Source of the DNA: an uncultured Pseudomonadota bacterium
GTDB lineage: Bacteria > Pseudomonadota > Gammaproteobacteria > Steroidobacterales > Steroidobacteraceae
Assembly (NCBI GenBank): GCA_903879335.1
Contig: CAIRLC010000005.1
Span: 17,194 to 81,193 of the forward strand
Direction of reading: 5' to 3'
DNA: 64,000 bases
Every line of letters starts with the position of its first letter. The first letter of the stretch is position 1. A program made the translations under genes and the position numbers. Shown piece by piece: positions 29,942 through 39,700 of the stretch. Under the pieces are notes generated by a model. It made no database searches. It had not been told where the DNA came from and worked only from the letters and a program-made list of their open reading frames with translations.

Positions 29942-29966
29942 CGGCGCCGGGAAATACCCGGCGCCG
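29942..29966 (+). terminator. Hairpin after the TonB receptor
   Basis: CGGCGCCGGG - AAATA - CCCGGCGCCG is a perfect 10-base stem 28 bases after the stop. Only two T follow, so it may be a rho-independent terminator of weak form or an mRNA-end stabiliser. Confidence 0.6.
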
Positions 29967-30087
29967 TTCGCCTTCGGGTTCATTGCTACGCAGATCGGCC
30001 TTTTAGCCGGCAGTTCCTTCGCTATTAACGCCCAAGTTTTAACGGTGCCGATGCACCCGTCCTTCGGTCCCGACCGTGTGCACGACG

Positions 30088-32769
30088 CTAATTCAGGCCG
30101 AAGTGTTTAAAGAACCACGTTTTTACCCATTGGGTCAGCCCCAGATAGCAGACGAGGATGGGTACGAGCCATCGCCAATATGCCGAGGGTAATGGAACAA
30201 ATCCAAGTGCTGGCGCGAACGGTGATAGCGGTAACCATAAGCCCACGAGGCAAATCAGCACACTCGTCGCGATCAGCGGAGTGCTCGCGCGACTCTGCAG
30301 AAACGGCACTCGTCGCGTCCGAATGACGTGAATAATCAGCGTCTGCGAGAGTAGGGATTCGATAAACCAACCGGTCTGGAAGAGTGGAGCCGCTTCCGGC
30401 GTATTGGCCTTAAAGACGAAGTACAACAGCGCGAAGGTCAGGTAGTCGAAGAGCGAGCTGATCGGACCGATACACAGCATGAAGCGGCCGATATTGCCGA
30501 GCTCCCACCGCCGTGGCTGCTGCAAGTACTCCTCATCCATCGTGTCTGTCGGAATCGCACTTTGTGAAAAGTCGTACAGCAAGTTATTGGTTAAGACCTG
30601 GACCGGCGCCATCGGCAAGAATGGCAACCACGCGCTGGCGCCGATCACGCTGAACATGTTGCCGAAGTTAGAACTTGCGCCCATGCGGATGTACTTGATG
30701 ATGTTACCGAAGACCTTGCGTCCTTCGATGACACCCTCATCCAAGATCAACAGACTCTTTTCCAACAAAATGATATCGGCGGATTCTTTCGCGATATCCA
30801 CCGCGGAGTCGACGGAGATACCGACATCCGCCGCTTTTAAGGCCGGGCCATCGTTGATCCCATCGCCCATAAAGCCGACTACATGGCCGCTATGCTGTAA
30901 GGCTCGAATCACGTCGGCTTTCTGCGAGGGTGAAAGTTTGGCGAATACATTGGCGCCGGCAACGAGCGGTTCGATCTTCTCGACGCTCAGGCCCTCCAGC
31001 TCTTTGCCTAGGACTATGCCGGTCACCGCTAAGCCCACCTGCTGGCATATTTTCCGTGTCACGATCTCGTTATCGCCAGTCAGGACTTTGACTGCGACGC
31101 CGTGATGAGCCAGTGCTGTAATGGCCTCGCGCACACTGTCTTTGGGTGGGTCTAGAAACGCGATATAGCCCAGTAAGGTGAGATCGGCTTCATCAGCAAC
31201 CGAACAACTCTCTTGTGTACGCGGCAACTCGCGGTACGCGATGGCAATGACCCGGAATCCCTCTTCATTGAGATCTGTGCTGGTGCGGTGTAGCGAGGTT
31301 TGGTGCGCTTCATCGAGATCGAAGATCATTCCGCCCGTACGACCGTGGCGGGATACGGCATAAACCTCTTCGACCGCGCCTTTGCAAATCAAGAGCCGAT
31401 GCGTTCCGTTTTCAACGGCGACCGACATCCGACGTCGATTAAAGTCGAACGGCACTTCATCGAATTTTCGGTACCCCGCGGCTTTGACGCTTAATGCGGC
31501 AGCATCGGGATGTCCCAAAACCGCCACATCCAATAGATTTTTAAGACCCGACTGATAACGGCTATTGAGATAGGCGTATAGCAGCACCTCGTCGCAGTCT
31601 CGACCGTTTAGATCAACATGCTGTTCCAAAATAATTCGGTCTTGGGTGAGCGTGCCGGTTTTATCCGTGCACAGGACATCCATGGCGCCGAAGTTTTGGA
31701 TTGAGTTCAGGCGCTTCACAATCACCTTCTTGCGGGACATCGCAAGCGCGCCTTTGCCAAGGTTGACCGTGACGATCATGGGCAACATTTCCGGTGTCAG
31801 GCCTACAGCCACGGCGACGGCGAATAAGAAGGCCTCCAGCCAATTGCCCTTGGTGAATCCGTTGATGAGGAACACGAGTGGCGCCATCACCACAATGAAT
31901 CGGATCATGAGCCATGCAAAGCGTGACACCCCTCGATCAAAATCGGTGCCTGGACGTTCTCCAGCAATGACATCGGCAAGACCGCCAAAGTAGGCTTTGG
32001 GTCCGGTCAGGATAACGATGCCATGGGCACTTCCACTGAGCACGCTTGTGCCCATAAAACAGATGTTGTGGAGTTGATTCGCATCCGCAGAGGGGTTTGC
32101 CAGTGAATGCGCCACTTTTTCAACCGGTAACGACTCACCCGTCAGGGATGATTGGCTGACATAGAGGTCTTTAGACGTGAGAACCCGCAGGTCAGCGGGC
32201 ACCAGATCACCGGCGCTGAGGTGCACGATGTCGCCGGGGACAAGGTCATGAATCGGGATCTCAAGCCACGGCGTGTCGAGCACTGTGTTTGAGTCCAGAT
32301 CTGGGGTGCGTCGACGCACCGTGGCGCAGGTGTGCACCATGGCGCGCAGTCGTGCGGCAGCCTGGTTGGAGCGGTGTTCCTGGAGGAAAGCTAATGTCAC
32401 GCTCAGGATTACCATCAAGATGATGATCTCGGCGGCTCGATGGTCCCCGACGACTGCTGAGACGATGGCCAGACTCATTAGCAAGAGATTGAGTGGATTG
32501 GCGAAGTGGTGCAGCAAAGCCGCGATCACCCGAGGGCGCTGTTCCTGAGCGATTTGATTGGGGCCATGCGTCGAGAAGCGCGTCACTGCATCCGCGTCGG
32601 TCAGCCCTTGTGGGTTGGCTGATAGGCGCTCGAGCACGGCCGACACCTCGAGTCCTGCGGCGACGGTTAATTCGCTTGGAATTTTCACGTCGGTGCGCAT
32701 CGTGTGGTGATGCGTCCACCGAGGCGTATGGTCCGGTCGACTCGCATTGAACCACTCGCGCCAGGCCAT
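30088..32769 (-). CDS. mgtA: Magnesium-translocating P-type ATPase (MgtA/MgtB type)
   Basis: 893-residue P3B ATPase importing Mg2+ across the inner membrane. Seen: actuator motif LTGESLPVEK (TGES 210-213), transmembrane 4 block VGLTPEMLPMIV, phosphorylation motif DKTGTLT with Asp369, hinge MGDGINDGPALKAADVGIS, and ten helices in the usual arrangement. An AAGGAGA site lies seven bases before the ATG, inside the end of the MFS gene. Only three bases separate the two genes, so no leader with a Mg2+ riboswitch or mgtL-like peptide can exist here; regulation must act at the MFS promoter. Confidence 0.96.
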   Translation of the reverse strand: MAWREWFNASRPDHTPRWTHHHTMRTDVKIPSELTVAAGLEVSAVLERLSANPQGLTDADAVTRFSTHGPNQIAQEQRPRVIAALLHHFANPLNLLLMSLAIVSAVVGDHRAAEIIILMVILSVTLAFLQEHRSNQAAARLRAMVHTCATVRRRTPDLDSNTVLDTPWLEIPIHDLVPGDIVHLSAGDLVPADLRVLTSKDLYVSQSSLTGESLPVEKVAHSLANPSADANQLHNICFMGTSVLSGSAHGIVILTGPKAYFGGLADVIAGERPGTDFDRGVSRFAWLMIRFIVVMAPLVFLINGFTKGNWLEAFLFAVAVAVGLTPEMLPMIVTVNLGKGALAMSRKKVIVKRLNSIQNFGAMDVLCTDKTGTLTQDRIILEQHVDLNGRDCDEVLLYAYLNSRYQSGLKNLLDVAVLGHPDAAALSVKAAGYRKFDEVPFDFNRRRMSVAVENGTHRLLICKGAVEEVYAVSRHGRTGGMIFDLDEAHQTSLHRTSTDLNEEGFRVIAIAYRELPRTQESCSVADEADLTLLGYIAFLDPPKDSVREAITALAHHGVAVKVLTGDNEIVTRKICQQVGLAVTGIVLGKELEGLSVEKIEPLVAGANVFAKLSPSQKADVIRALQHSGHVVGFMGDGINDGPALKAADVGISVDSAVDIAKESADIILLEKSLLILDEGVIEGRKVFGNIIKYIRMGASSNFGNMFSVIGASAWLPFLPMAPVQVLTNNLLYDFSQSAIPTDTMDEEYLQQPRRWELGNIGRFMLCIGPISSLFDYLTFALLYFVFKANTPEAAPLFQTGWFIESLLSQTLIIHVIRTRRVPFLQSRASTPLIATSVLICLVGLWLPLSPFAPALGFVPLPSAYWRWLVPILVCYLGLTQWVKTWFFKHFGLN

Positions 32770-32772
32770 GGC

Positions 32773-34035
32773 TTATCTCCTTGGGACCAGTGAAACGACC
32801 GACTCCGTTTGGGGTCGGATGTGTGCATTGCGGTGCGCGATCCACAGCCTGAGTAAGACCGTGATGGCGATGGCGCCGTTGACGGCTAGGATGGTCTGTA
32901 GGCCAAAACGTCCGATCGCATAGCCCGTCAGCAGGTTCCCAAATGCGCCACCTCCGCGTGCGCAGAGCATAAAAAGCGCGACACTTTGACCACGAACTGC
33001 ACTGGAGGCTTCCGACTGCACGAGCGCATTGGCGGTCGCATTGGCGATGGTCATGGCGAGCCCAGCGAGGGTGAACAGCGCGATTGACATCACGATTGAG
33101 GTGTTTAAGGCGCCGATCACCACGATGACCGCCAGCATCAGCGCAAAGACCAGACTGATCGAACCACGGTCATGGCGTGGATCGACGCCGACGAGCAGCG
33201 TCGCACCCAACAAGCCGCCCACGCCGAAAGCCACCATCGCGACGCTAAAAATGCCGACCGAGGCGTGCAACACTTCGCGTACCAGCAATGGGCAAAACGT
33301 CACGAGTGGTGAGCAGAACATGCTCGTAACACACGTCGTCAGTAGGACGGTGCGTAGTCGGGGTTGCTGGGCAATATCGCGTAGCGTCGCGCGTAGTCGC
33401 TGAAACTCGGGTGTGCTGTCGCGAGTGGCGGGATGTAAATCGGCCGGCAAGACCCAGATGGCCACTAAGATAAAGGGCACATAGGACAGCGCGCTCACGC
33501 CAAAGGCGCCGGCAGCGCCAAGGCGGGTCATCAGCAGTCCGGCAACGGCAGGTCCTAATATGCGCGATAGATTGAACTGCACTGCATTCAGCGCGATGCC
33601 ATTCGCGAGTTCGTCGCGGGCGACGATGGTGGGCACGATGGATTGAAACGAGGGCATTGATAAGGCGTCGGTAATTCCGACCACGAGTGAGAGCAATACA
33701 ATCATCCACGGCTGCAGCTGGTGCCCCAGCAGTAGTCCGATGATGAGGATCGGGCAGAGCATCTGGGCGGACTGTAAGTAGGCGATGACGCGACGCCGAT
33801 CGACGCGGTCGGCGAGTACGCCGCCCACTAGGGTCAACATTAAGACTGGGCCGCCCATGGCAAAGGCATCGAGCCCGAGCACGAATGGAGAGGCGCCAAG
33901 GCTGAGCAACAGCCACGGTTGGGCAACCGACTGGGCCCATGTGCCGATGTTGGACAGTAGACTGGACCACCAGAACGTTCCGAATGACTTCGTGCCCAGT
34001 AGGGCAAAGGGTCTCCGGGGGTGTCGATTGCTCAT
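32773..34035 (-). CDS. MFS transporter (EntS-like exporter group)
   Basis: 420 residues with 12 predicted helices. The N-terminal block FGTFWWSSLLSNIGTWAQSVAQPWLL and the loop LADRVDRRRVIAY after helix 2 place it in the MFS_3/enterobactin-exporter-like group (DHA3). Transports small molecules by proton exchange, normally outward; substrate unknown. It lies three bases upstream of mgtA in the same direction, so magnesium import and this exporter seem to be cotranscribed. AGGAG lies about 13 bases before the start, somewhat long spacing. Confidence 0.88.
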   Translation of the reverse strand: MSNRHPRRPFALLGTKSFGTFWWSSLLSNIGTWAQSVAQPWLLLSLGASPFVLGLDAFAMGGPVLMLTLVGGVLADRVDRRRVIAYLQSAQMLCPILIIGLLLGHQLQPWMIVLLSLVVGITDALSMPSFQSIVPTIVARDELANGIALNAVQFNLSRILGPAVAGLLMTRLGAAGAFGVSALSYVPFILVAIWVLPADLHPATRDSTPEFQRLRATLRDIAQQPRLRTVLLTTCVTSMFCSPLVTFCPLLVREVLHASVGIFSVAMVAFGVGGLLGATLLVGVDPRHDRGSISLVFALMLAVIVVIGALNTSIVMSIALFTLAGLAMTIANATANALVQSEASSAVRGQSVALFMLCARGGGAFGNLLTGYAIGRFGLQTILAVNGAIAITVLLRLWIAHRNAHIRPQTESVVSLVPRR

Positions 34036-34316
34036 GCCCTGACACTCTCTCCTTAGGCGAGGTCCACGCGTTCATTGCGTAGAGTTAAAACGGTGACTGG
34101 ACTCCATCACCATGCGCCGGCCGGTCGCCCGAGGCTATTGCGGATTGTGCGCAGCGGCCACGGCTGGGTTGTGGTGGAGCGCACAGCCTCGGAGAGGGGG
34201 TGACCGGCGGATTTTTTTGCCGATTGTCAAAAAAATGTCATCGTTCGGGTGCGATTGTGCGCGGCCGTTCAGCAAACGGCCTTTCGTGTCATCAACGGTC
34301 TCGCAGTGAGGCTTTC

Positions 34317-35141
34317 ATGTCTGCAGTTTCCGCAACGGATTCGATCTCATGCCGCCTGTGTTCGGCCGTCAGTGCCTACACCTTCAGCAAGCGTCTCCTA
34401 GACCGTCACGACGTCCGCTACTTCCTGTGTGGCGCCTGCGGCGCGCTCGAAACCGAACCGCCGACGTGGTTGGCCGAGGCCTATCAACCTGAAAACGAGC
34501 GTTTTGACACGGGGCAGGTCATTCGCAGTCTGCAGAACGCCGCCTTTTTGAAGATGTTGATGGAGACGATCGGTCTTACGGCCTCCACTGCCATCGACTT
34601 TGGATGCGGCTCGGGACTGTTGGTGCGGCTACTGCGCGATCAGGGCATTGACGCCTATGGTCTTGATGCCTATGCCGTGCCGCGCCTCGCGACCGGCTTT
34701 GTACGAACGACACTGGCTGGGGCCGACGTCATCAACTTGTGTGAGGTTGCCGAGCACTTCGATGATCCGGCACGGGAGTTCAACGCGCTCTTTGCGCACG
34801 ATCCGCGCTTGGTCGTCATGCAAACGGCGATTCAGAATACCTTCAGTCCGGACTGGCCGTATTTGGCGCCCGAACATGGCCAACATGTCTTTTTTTATTC
34901 CACCGGTGCCATCCAGGTCTTGGCGCAGCGGCATGGGCGCATTGCCGTGCCCTTGGGTGGATTCGTCGTGTTTGTACACCCCGGTCTCGCAGGGCGGGTG
35001 GTTGATCTGGCTCAAGGGCGGGTGCATCCCGAACTCGAGGCGCGCGTCGGTCAGGCCTTGCCCCGTTTCCTTGAAGGTTTGCTCGCCACCGGCTATCGGT
35101 ACGCGATCGAAGACAATCAACGCATCGCAGCCGTGCCGTAA
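34317..35141 (+). CDS. Class I SAM-dependent methyltransferase with N-terminal zinc knuckle
   Basis: 274 residues. An N-terminal four-cysteine knuckle (Cys12, Cys15, Cys38, Cys41: SCRLCS, FLCGACG) precedes a Rossmann methyltransferase domain with the SAM motif AIDFGCGSGLLVRLL and the motif ADVINLCEVAEHFDDP. This layout is common in the Methyltransf_12/23 families that act on sugar or glycan precursors; the substrate is unknown. The start at 34317 is chosen because AGTGAGG lies upstream and the family pattern begins there. Converges on the sugar ABC ATPase gene, nine bases apart. Confidence 0.85.
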   Translation: MSAVSATDSISCRLCSAVSAYTFSKRLLDRHDVRYFLCGACGALETEPPTWLAEAYQPENERFDTGQVIRSLQNAAFLKMLMETIGLTASTAIDFGCGSGLLVRLLRDQGIDAYGLDAYAVPRLATGFVRTTLAGADVINLCEVAEHFDDPAREFNALFAHDPRLVVMQTAIQNTFSPDWPYLAPEHGQHVFFYSTGAIQVLAQRHGRIAVPLGGFVVFVHPGLAGRVVDLAQGRVHPELEARVGQALPRFLEGLLATGYRYAIEDNQRIAAVP

Positions 35142-35150
35142 TTCGCGCGT

Positions 35151-36248
35151 TTAGATTCGGTCGCCGGTAACGCCGTCAAAGGCGTGCAGTTGGGTGCTAT
35201 CCATTTCTAAGGCGACCCATTCCCCGTAGGCGGGAACGCGTCGACTGCCCAGTCGCGCAATCAATCGACCTAGCGGAAACGCAAGGTGCACCAAGGACTC
35301 GGCGCCAATTGTTTCGGCAATCTCGGTCGGTCCCTTAATCATGATCGCCCGATCAGCGGGTAACTGCCCCGGTTCGTGGATGTGTTCTGGACGGATACCG
35401 ATCTGAACTCGACGGGCCGGCTGACCGATGAGGTGGGCGAGGGGCCCCGTAAGTGGGATGCTAAATCCCTCACCCACTGCCGTCGTGCCATTGATGATTG
35501 CTGGCAACAGATTCATCGGTGGAGAGCCCATGAATTGCGCCACAAATGCATTCGCCGGCCGGTCGTAGATCTCCAGTGGCGTGCCCACCTGCATCAGGTT
35601 GGGTGTCGTGTCTGGGCCGGTGGGGGCAAGAACGGCAATCCGGTGTCCGAGCGTCATCGCCTCGACCTGATCATGGGTCACATAGACCGTCGTGGTGGCG
35701 AGCGTCTTTTGCAGCCTTGCGAGCTCCGCCCGCATTTGTACACGCAGTTCGGTATCTAAATTTGAGAGTGGCTCATCGAATAGGAACACCGAAGGCTCGC
35801 GGACAATCGCGCGCCCGAGGGCCACCCGTTGTCGTTGCCCACCCGAGAGTGCTGCCGGCTTTCGATTGAGCAGCGTGGTAAGGCCTAAAGTATCGGCGAC
35901 CTGTCCGACTCGGCGGCTGATCTCAGCGCTCGCGACGCCGCGGATTGACAGGGAAAAGCCAATGTTCTCGGCAACACGGAGGTGCGGGTATAGCGCGTAA
36001 CTTTGAAAGACCATCGCGACGTCGCGATCTTTCGGCGGCACGAGACGCATATCGCGCCCACCAATCGTCAAGGTCCCCGCTGACGGACCTTCGAGGCCTG
36101 CGATGAGGCGCAGTGCCGTCGATTTGCCACAGCCCGAAGGCCCGACCAACACCATGAACTCCCGATCGGCGATGGAGAGCGTGAGGTCATGGAGGACGGT
36201 GATGGCGCCAAAGGTTTTGCAAATGCCGGTTAAGCCGATCGCTGCCAT
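35151..36248 (-). CDS. Carbohydrate ABC transporter ATPase (MalK/UgpC/MsmK type)
   Basis: 365 residues, typical of CUT1 importer ATPases. Walker A GPSGCGKST at 36-44, Q-loop within VFQSYALYPHL, signature LSGGQRQRVALGRA, Walker B FLFDEPLSNLD, and a C-terminal TOBE/OB domain (about 240-360) of the MalK kind. The start at 36248 follows GGGAGGG by eight bases. It stands alone, divergent from the TonB receptor across a LacI-type palindrome. The permease operon at 42958-45904 has no ATPase of its own, so this gene most likely energises it; such ATPases can also serve several importers. Confidence 0.93.
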   Translation of the reverse strand: MAAIGLTGICKTFGAITVLHDLTLSIADREFMVLVGPSGCGKSTALRLIAGLEGPSAGTLTIGGRDMRLVPPKDRDVAMVFQSYALYPHLRVAENIGFSLSIRGVASAEISRRVGQVADTLGLTTLLNRKPAALSGGQRQRVALGRAIVREPSVFLFDEPLSNLDTELRVQMRAELARLQKTLATTTVYVTHDQVEAMTLGHRIAVLAPTGPDTTPNLMQVGTPLEIYDRPANAFVAQFMGSPPMNLLPAIINGTTAVGEGFSIPLTGPLAHLIGQPARRVQIGIRPEHIHEPGQLPADRAIMIKGPTEIAETIGAESLVHLAFPLGRLIARLGSRRVPAYGEWVALEMDSTQLHAFDGVTGDRI

Positions 36249-36325
36249 TTGAATTGCCCTCCCCGACGTCGCGGCAGTGTCAGGGTAGACGTGGCGATCG
36301 GCAAGTTCTGGATGATAAATCGTTT

Positions 36326-36337
36326 GCAATCGATTGC
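36326..36337. promoter_or_regulatory. LacI-family operator (GCAATCGATTGC)
   Basis: A perfect 12-base palindrome with central CG, extended to TTGCAATCGATTGCGA with one mismatch, the form of LacI/GalR-family operators. It lies 78 bases before the ATPase start and about 370 before the TonB receptor start. The position suggests one sugar-responsive repressor controls both. No LacI-type gene is present in this window. Confidence 0.62.
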
Positions 36338-36615
36338 GATTTTTGCTGTTGCCTTGCCGCAACAAAAGAACATGATCGATCCTGAAAAATCTTTGCATGG
36401 GATCGAATCGCGCGTTAATCTCGGCTTCATAAAGAAGCAGCCGGTTACTTCACCAGTTCCAACGGCTGCGAAAGAGGGGGTGATTGGTTTGAGTGCAACA
36501 GTCCGACGGCTCTCGCAGGGCGAGAGTGCCGACGTCTTCGTTGTCGAGGGTCACTCGGTTCACGCGTGTGTGGACTCGCAGGCCCCTATCCAGAACTCGA
36601 CCATCGATCGAGGGT

Positions 36616-36638
36616 GCCGCCTGCGCCAAGCAGGCGGC
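36616..36638 (+). other. Leader hairpin upstream of the TonB receptor
   Basis: GCCGCCTGC - GCCAA - GCAGGCGGC gives a perfect 9-base stem with a 5-base loop, 65 bases before the receptor ATG, followed by a C/T-rich stretch. It resembles an attenuator or a processing hairpin in a long leader. Confidence 0.55.
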
Positions 36639-36703
36639 CCTTCGTTCTCTCCCCAGACCAACAGAACCTCTGACTTGATCACTGACTTAAGGAAACTCTC
36701 CTG

Positions 36704-39700
36704 ATGACTAAGAAGCGAATGACCGCGCAATCGCGCTCAGCAGCTGTAACCGTCGCGGCGGCGGTGGCGGCGATTTTGGCAGGCCCGCGCGTCAGCTATG
36801 CGCAGACGGCGAACGCTACGCTTCAGGGCTCCGCGCCGGCCAATGCCGAAGTGGTCGCCACGAACCGCTCAACCGGTTTTACCCGCAAGACCAAGGCAGG
36901 CGCTGACGGCGCGTACACCTTGCTCGGTTTGCCGCCAGGCAACTACACGGTCAGCGCAGGTAAGGGCACCGAACAGGACATCGTTCTGTCGGTCGCAACC
37001 ACCTCGACCCTCGATATCGCGATTCTGGACTCGGTCGTCGTCAGCGGCCGGCGTCTGCTCGAGGTGAAGACGCCGCAAGTTGCGAACGTCGTCTCTCTGC
37101 AGGAGATCCAGACGGTTCCTCAGTTGACGCGTAACTTCCTTGAGTTCGCGGATACGGTCCCAGGCGCCATTTTCAACGTGGCTCCGAACGGTGCCACGAC
37201 CTTCCGCTCGGGCGCGGATTCGCCAGACTCGGTCAACATCTTCATCGATGGTATCGGTCAGAAGGGTTATGTCCGCAGCGGCCAGTCGGGTCAGTCGGAC
37301 GGCAGCCAGGGTAATCCGTTCCCGCAGCTGGCCATTCAGGAATACAAGGTCATCACCTCGAACTACGGCGCTGAGTTTGACCAACTCTCGAGCGCCGCGA
37401 TCGCGGCCGTCACGAAGTCCGGCACGAACGAGTACCACGGTGAGTTCTTCGGCACCTACTCGAGCGACAGCCTGCGCGCGGCAACGCCATCCGAGCTTGC
37501 GGCCAATAACAAGGTCCAGTCGAAGGACAAGGAATTCGGCTTCGCGGTCGGCGGCCCGATCATCCAAGACAAGATGCACTTCTTTGCCACCTACGAGGGC
37601 AAGAATTATTCCCAGCCGGTCGCTGTGACCTACGCGAACACGCCGCCTGCCGCCATCATCGCGGCTTTGCCGTCGAGTGTGCAGTCTCAGGTAGGCCCGT
37701 CGTCGATTCCGTTCACCGAGAAGTTGGTGTTCGCGAAGATCGACTACGAACCGACCAGCAATGACCGCCTCGAGTTCTCGCTGAAGACCCGTCAGGAAGA
37801 TTCGGCCGGTAACGGCGCCGGTGTCGGTCAAGCCGCCTCCACGACGGTCGCGACGCGTAACACCGATTTCCGTTACGACATCCGTTGGCAGCACAACGCG
37901 GATCATTGGTTCAATGAAGCGATCATCGCGAAAGAAAACTCGTTCTTCCGACCACGCGCGGCGAACTACTCGTCGAACGGTGCGGATTACACGTGGTTGC
38001 GCGATGGGAACAACACCGGAATCCTGAACACCGATGGTGCCGACCCGCGCGCCACCCAGGACAAAGGCCAGAAGGGCATTTCCTTCCAAGATGACCTCAC
38101 TTTCGCCGACGTCAACCTCGGTCAGGGCAAGCACACCTTCAAGATGGGCGTGAAGTTCAAGTCGGTTGAGTTGACCGCGATGGACGCCTGCCAGTCCTGC
38201 TACCCGGTCTTCAATTACAACGTCGATCCCGTCACCGGCATCGAAAGCGATGCGAATGGCTATGTGCCGTACTCAGCGACCTTCACTGGCATCCCGGTCA
38301 GCGTCAACGGCCAGCCGCTCGCGAGCGCCATCGCGAAGTCGCAGGACCGTCAGTTCGGCGTGTACTTCCAGGACGACTGGACGGTGACGAACAAGCTGAC
38401 CTTGAACTTGGGCGTGCGTTGGGACCTCGAGCAGAACCCGACCTACCTTGACTGGCAGACGCCGGACTTCGTCCGCAATCTGTTCCAGCAGGAGTCATCG
38501 ACCCCAGGCCTGAACTGGGTCGATTACTACAAGCAGGGGCCATTCGGCTACGACATCAACAACTACATGAGCAACGGCCACCAGCGTAAGGCCTATACCG
38601 GTGAGATCCAGCCGCGTCTGGGCTTCTCGTACGACGTGCACGGCGACGAGAAGTTGGTGGTCATCGGTGGTCTCGGTCGCTCTTACGACCGCGACCTCTT
38701 CGACTACCTGCAGCTTGAGCAGACGAAGTTGGCGACCTCGGTGCCGACCTCATACTTCAACACGCCAAGCCATCCCTGCACGGTCGACGGCGTGAGCTGC
38801 TTGACCTGGAATTCGAGCTACCTGAATGGCCCAGGCGCGTTGCAGAACGCCGTCAAGGGCACGGTCGGCGACGTGTTCTTGTTCAACAACAACCTCAAAG
38901 TTCCGTACTCGGACCAGTTCAGCTTAGGGATCCGTTCGCGCCTCGGCGACTGGAACACGAGCGCGGTGGTCAGCCGTATCCACTCCAAGAACGGCCTGAC
39001 CTTCGTGGTCGGCAACCGTGGCCAGGGTGGCCAGTACTTCGTACCAGAGCCTTGGGGCGGTTACGGCACGCCGTGGGACGTCACGCCGGGCGTGAACACG
39101 CCGGTCGGCATGACCAACAACCTGATCCTCACCGACAACGACGTCGAGATTCGCTCGACGCAGGTCTTGCTGAGCGCCGAGAAGCCGTTCACGCACGAGT
39201 CGGGCTGGGGCTTGAAGGTGTCGTACACCTTCACGCAGGCGGAGACCAACTCCATCCCGAACGATCAGGGCGGCAACTTCACCAACACCGAGTTCTCGGT
39301 CAGCTATCCGAACATCAAGTCCTACCCATTCCTGCAGTCGACGAACGCCCCGAAGCATCGCTTGGTGGCGAGCGGCTCGTTGGCTCTGCCTTGGGACATG
39401 ATCTTGGGCGGCAAGTTGACGCTGTCGACCCCACTGCCGGGTTGGGACTCGTCGTGCGGACCGACGCGCGGACCTTTGGGTCAGCCGTGTGACGACACCG
39501 TCCGGACGCCAGACGTGACCTTGGGCTACAAGAGTCTGGATCTGCAGTTGACCAAGAACTTCAAGTTCGCCGACGCGTTTAGTGCCTATGCGCGTATCGA
39601 CTTGTTGAATGCGTTCAATCACGCCAACTTGGTGAATCAGAACACGACCTATGCGCCAGACGGCACAGTCGCGACCCACTACTACAACCCGACCGGCAAC

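Larger units (their letters stand above)
36249..36703. other. Divergent regulatory region and long 5' leader
   Basis: 455 bases between the ABC ATPase (minus) and the TonB receptor (plus). It contains the LacI-like palindrome at 36326-36337 and a hairpin at 36616-36638. A continuous reading frame exists on the plus strand, but its product looks random, lacks a ribosome site and is not counted as a gene. Transcription starting near the operator would give the receptor a leader of roughly 350 bases. Confidence 0.6.

Noticed and set aside
32770..32790. Possible Mg2+ riboswitch or leader peptide before mgtA
   Set aside because: Only three bases separate mgtA from the upstream gene, so no leader can exist.
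36249..36704. Open frame through the divergent regulatory region
   Set aside because: Passes through the LacI-like palindrome and the leader hairpin; product looks random and no ribosome site is present.
36869..38134. 421-codon open frame on the minus strand opposite the TonB receptor
   Set aside because: It lies wholly within a firmly identified gene, has no ribosome site or domain, and its Arg-rich product is typical of the antisense of a GC-rich gene.
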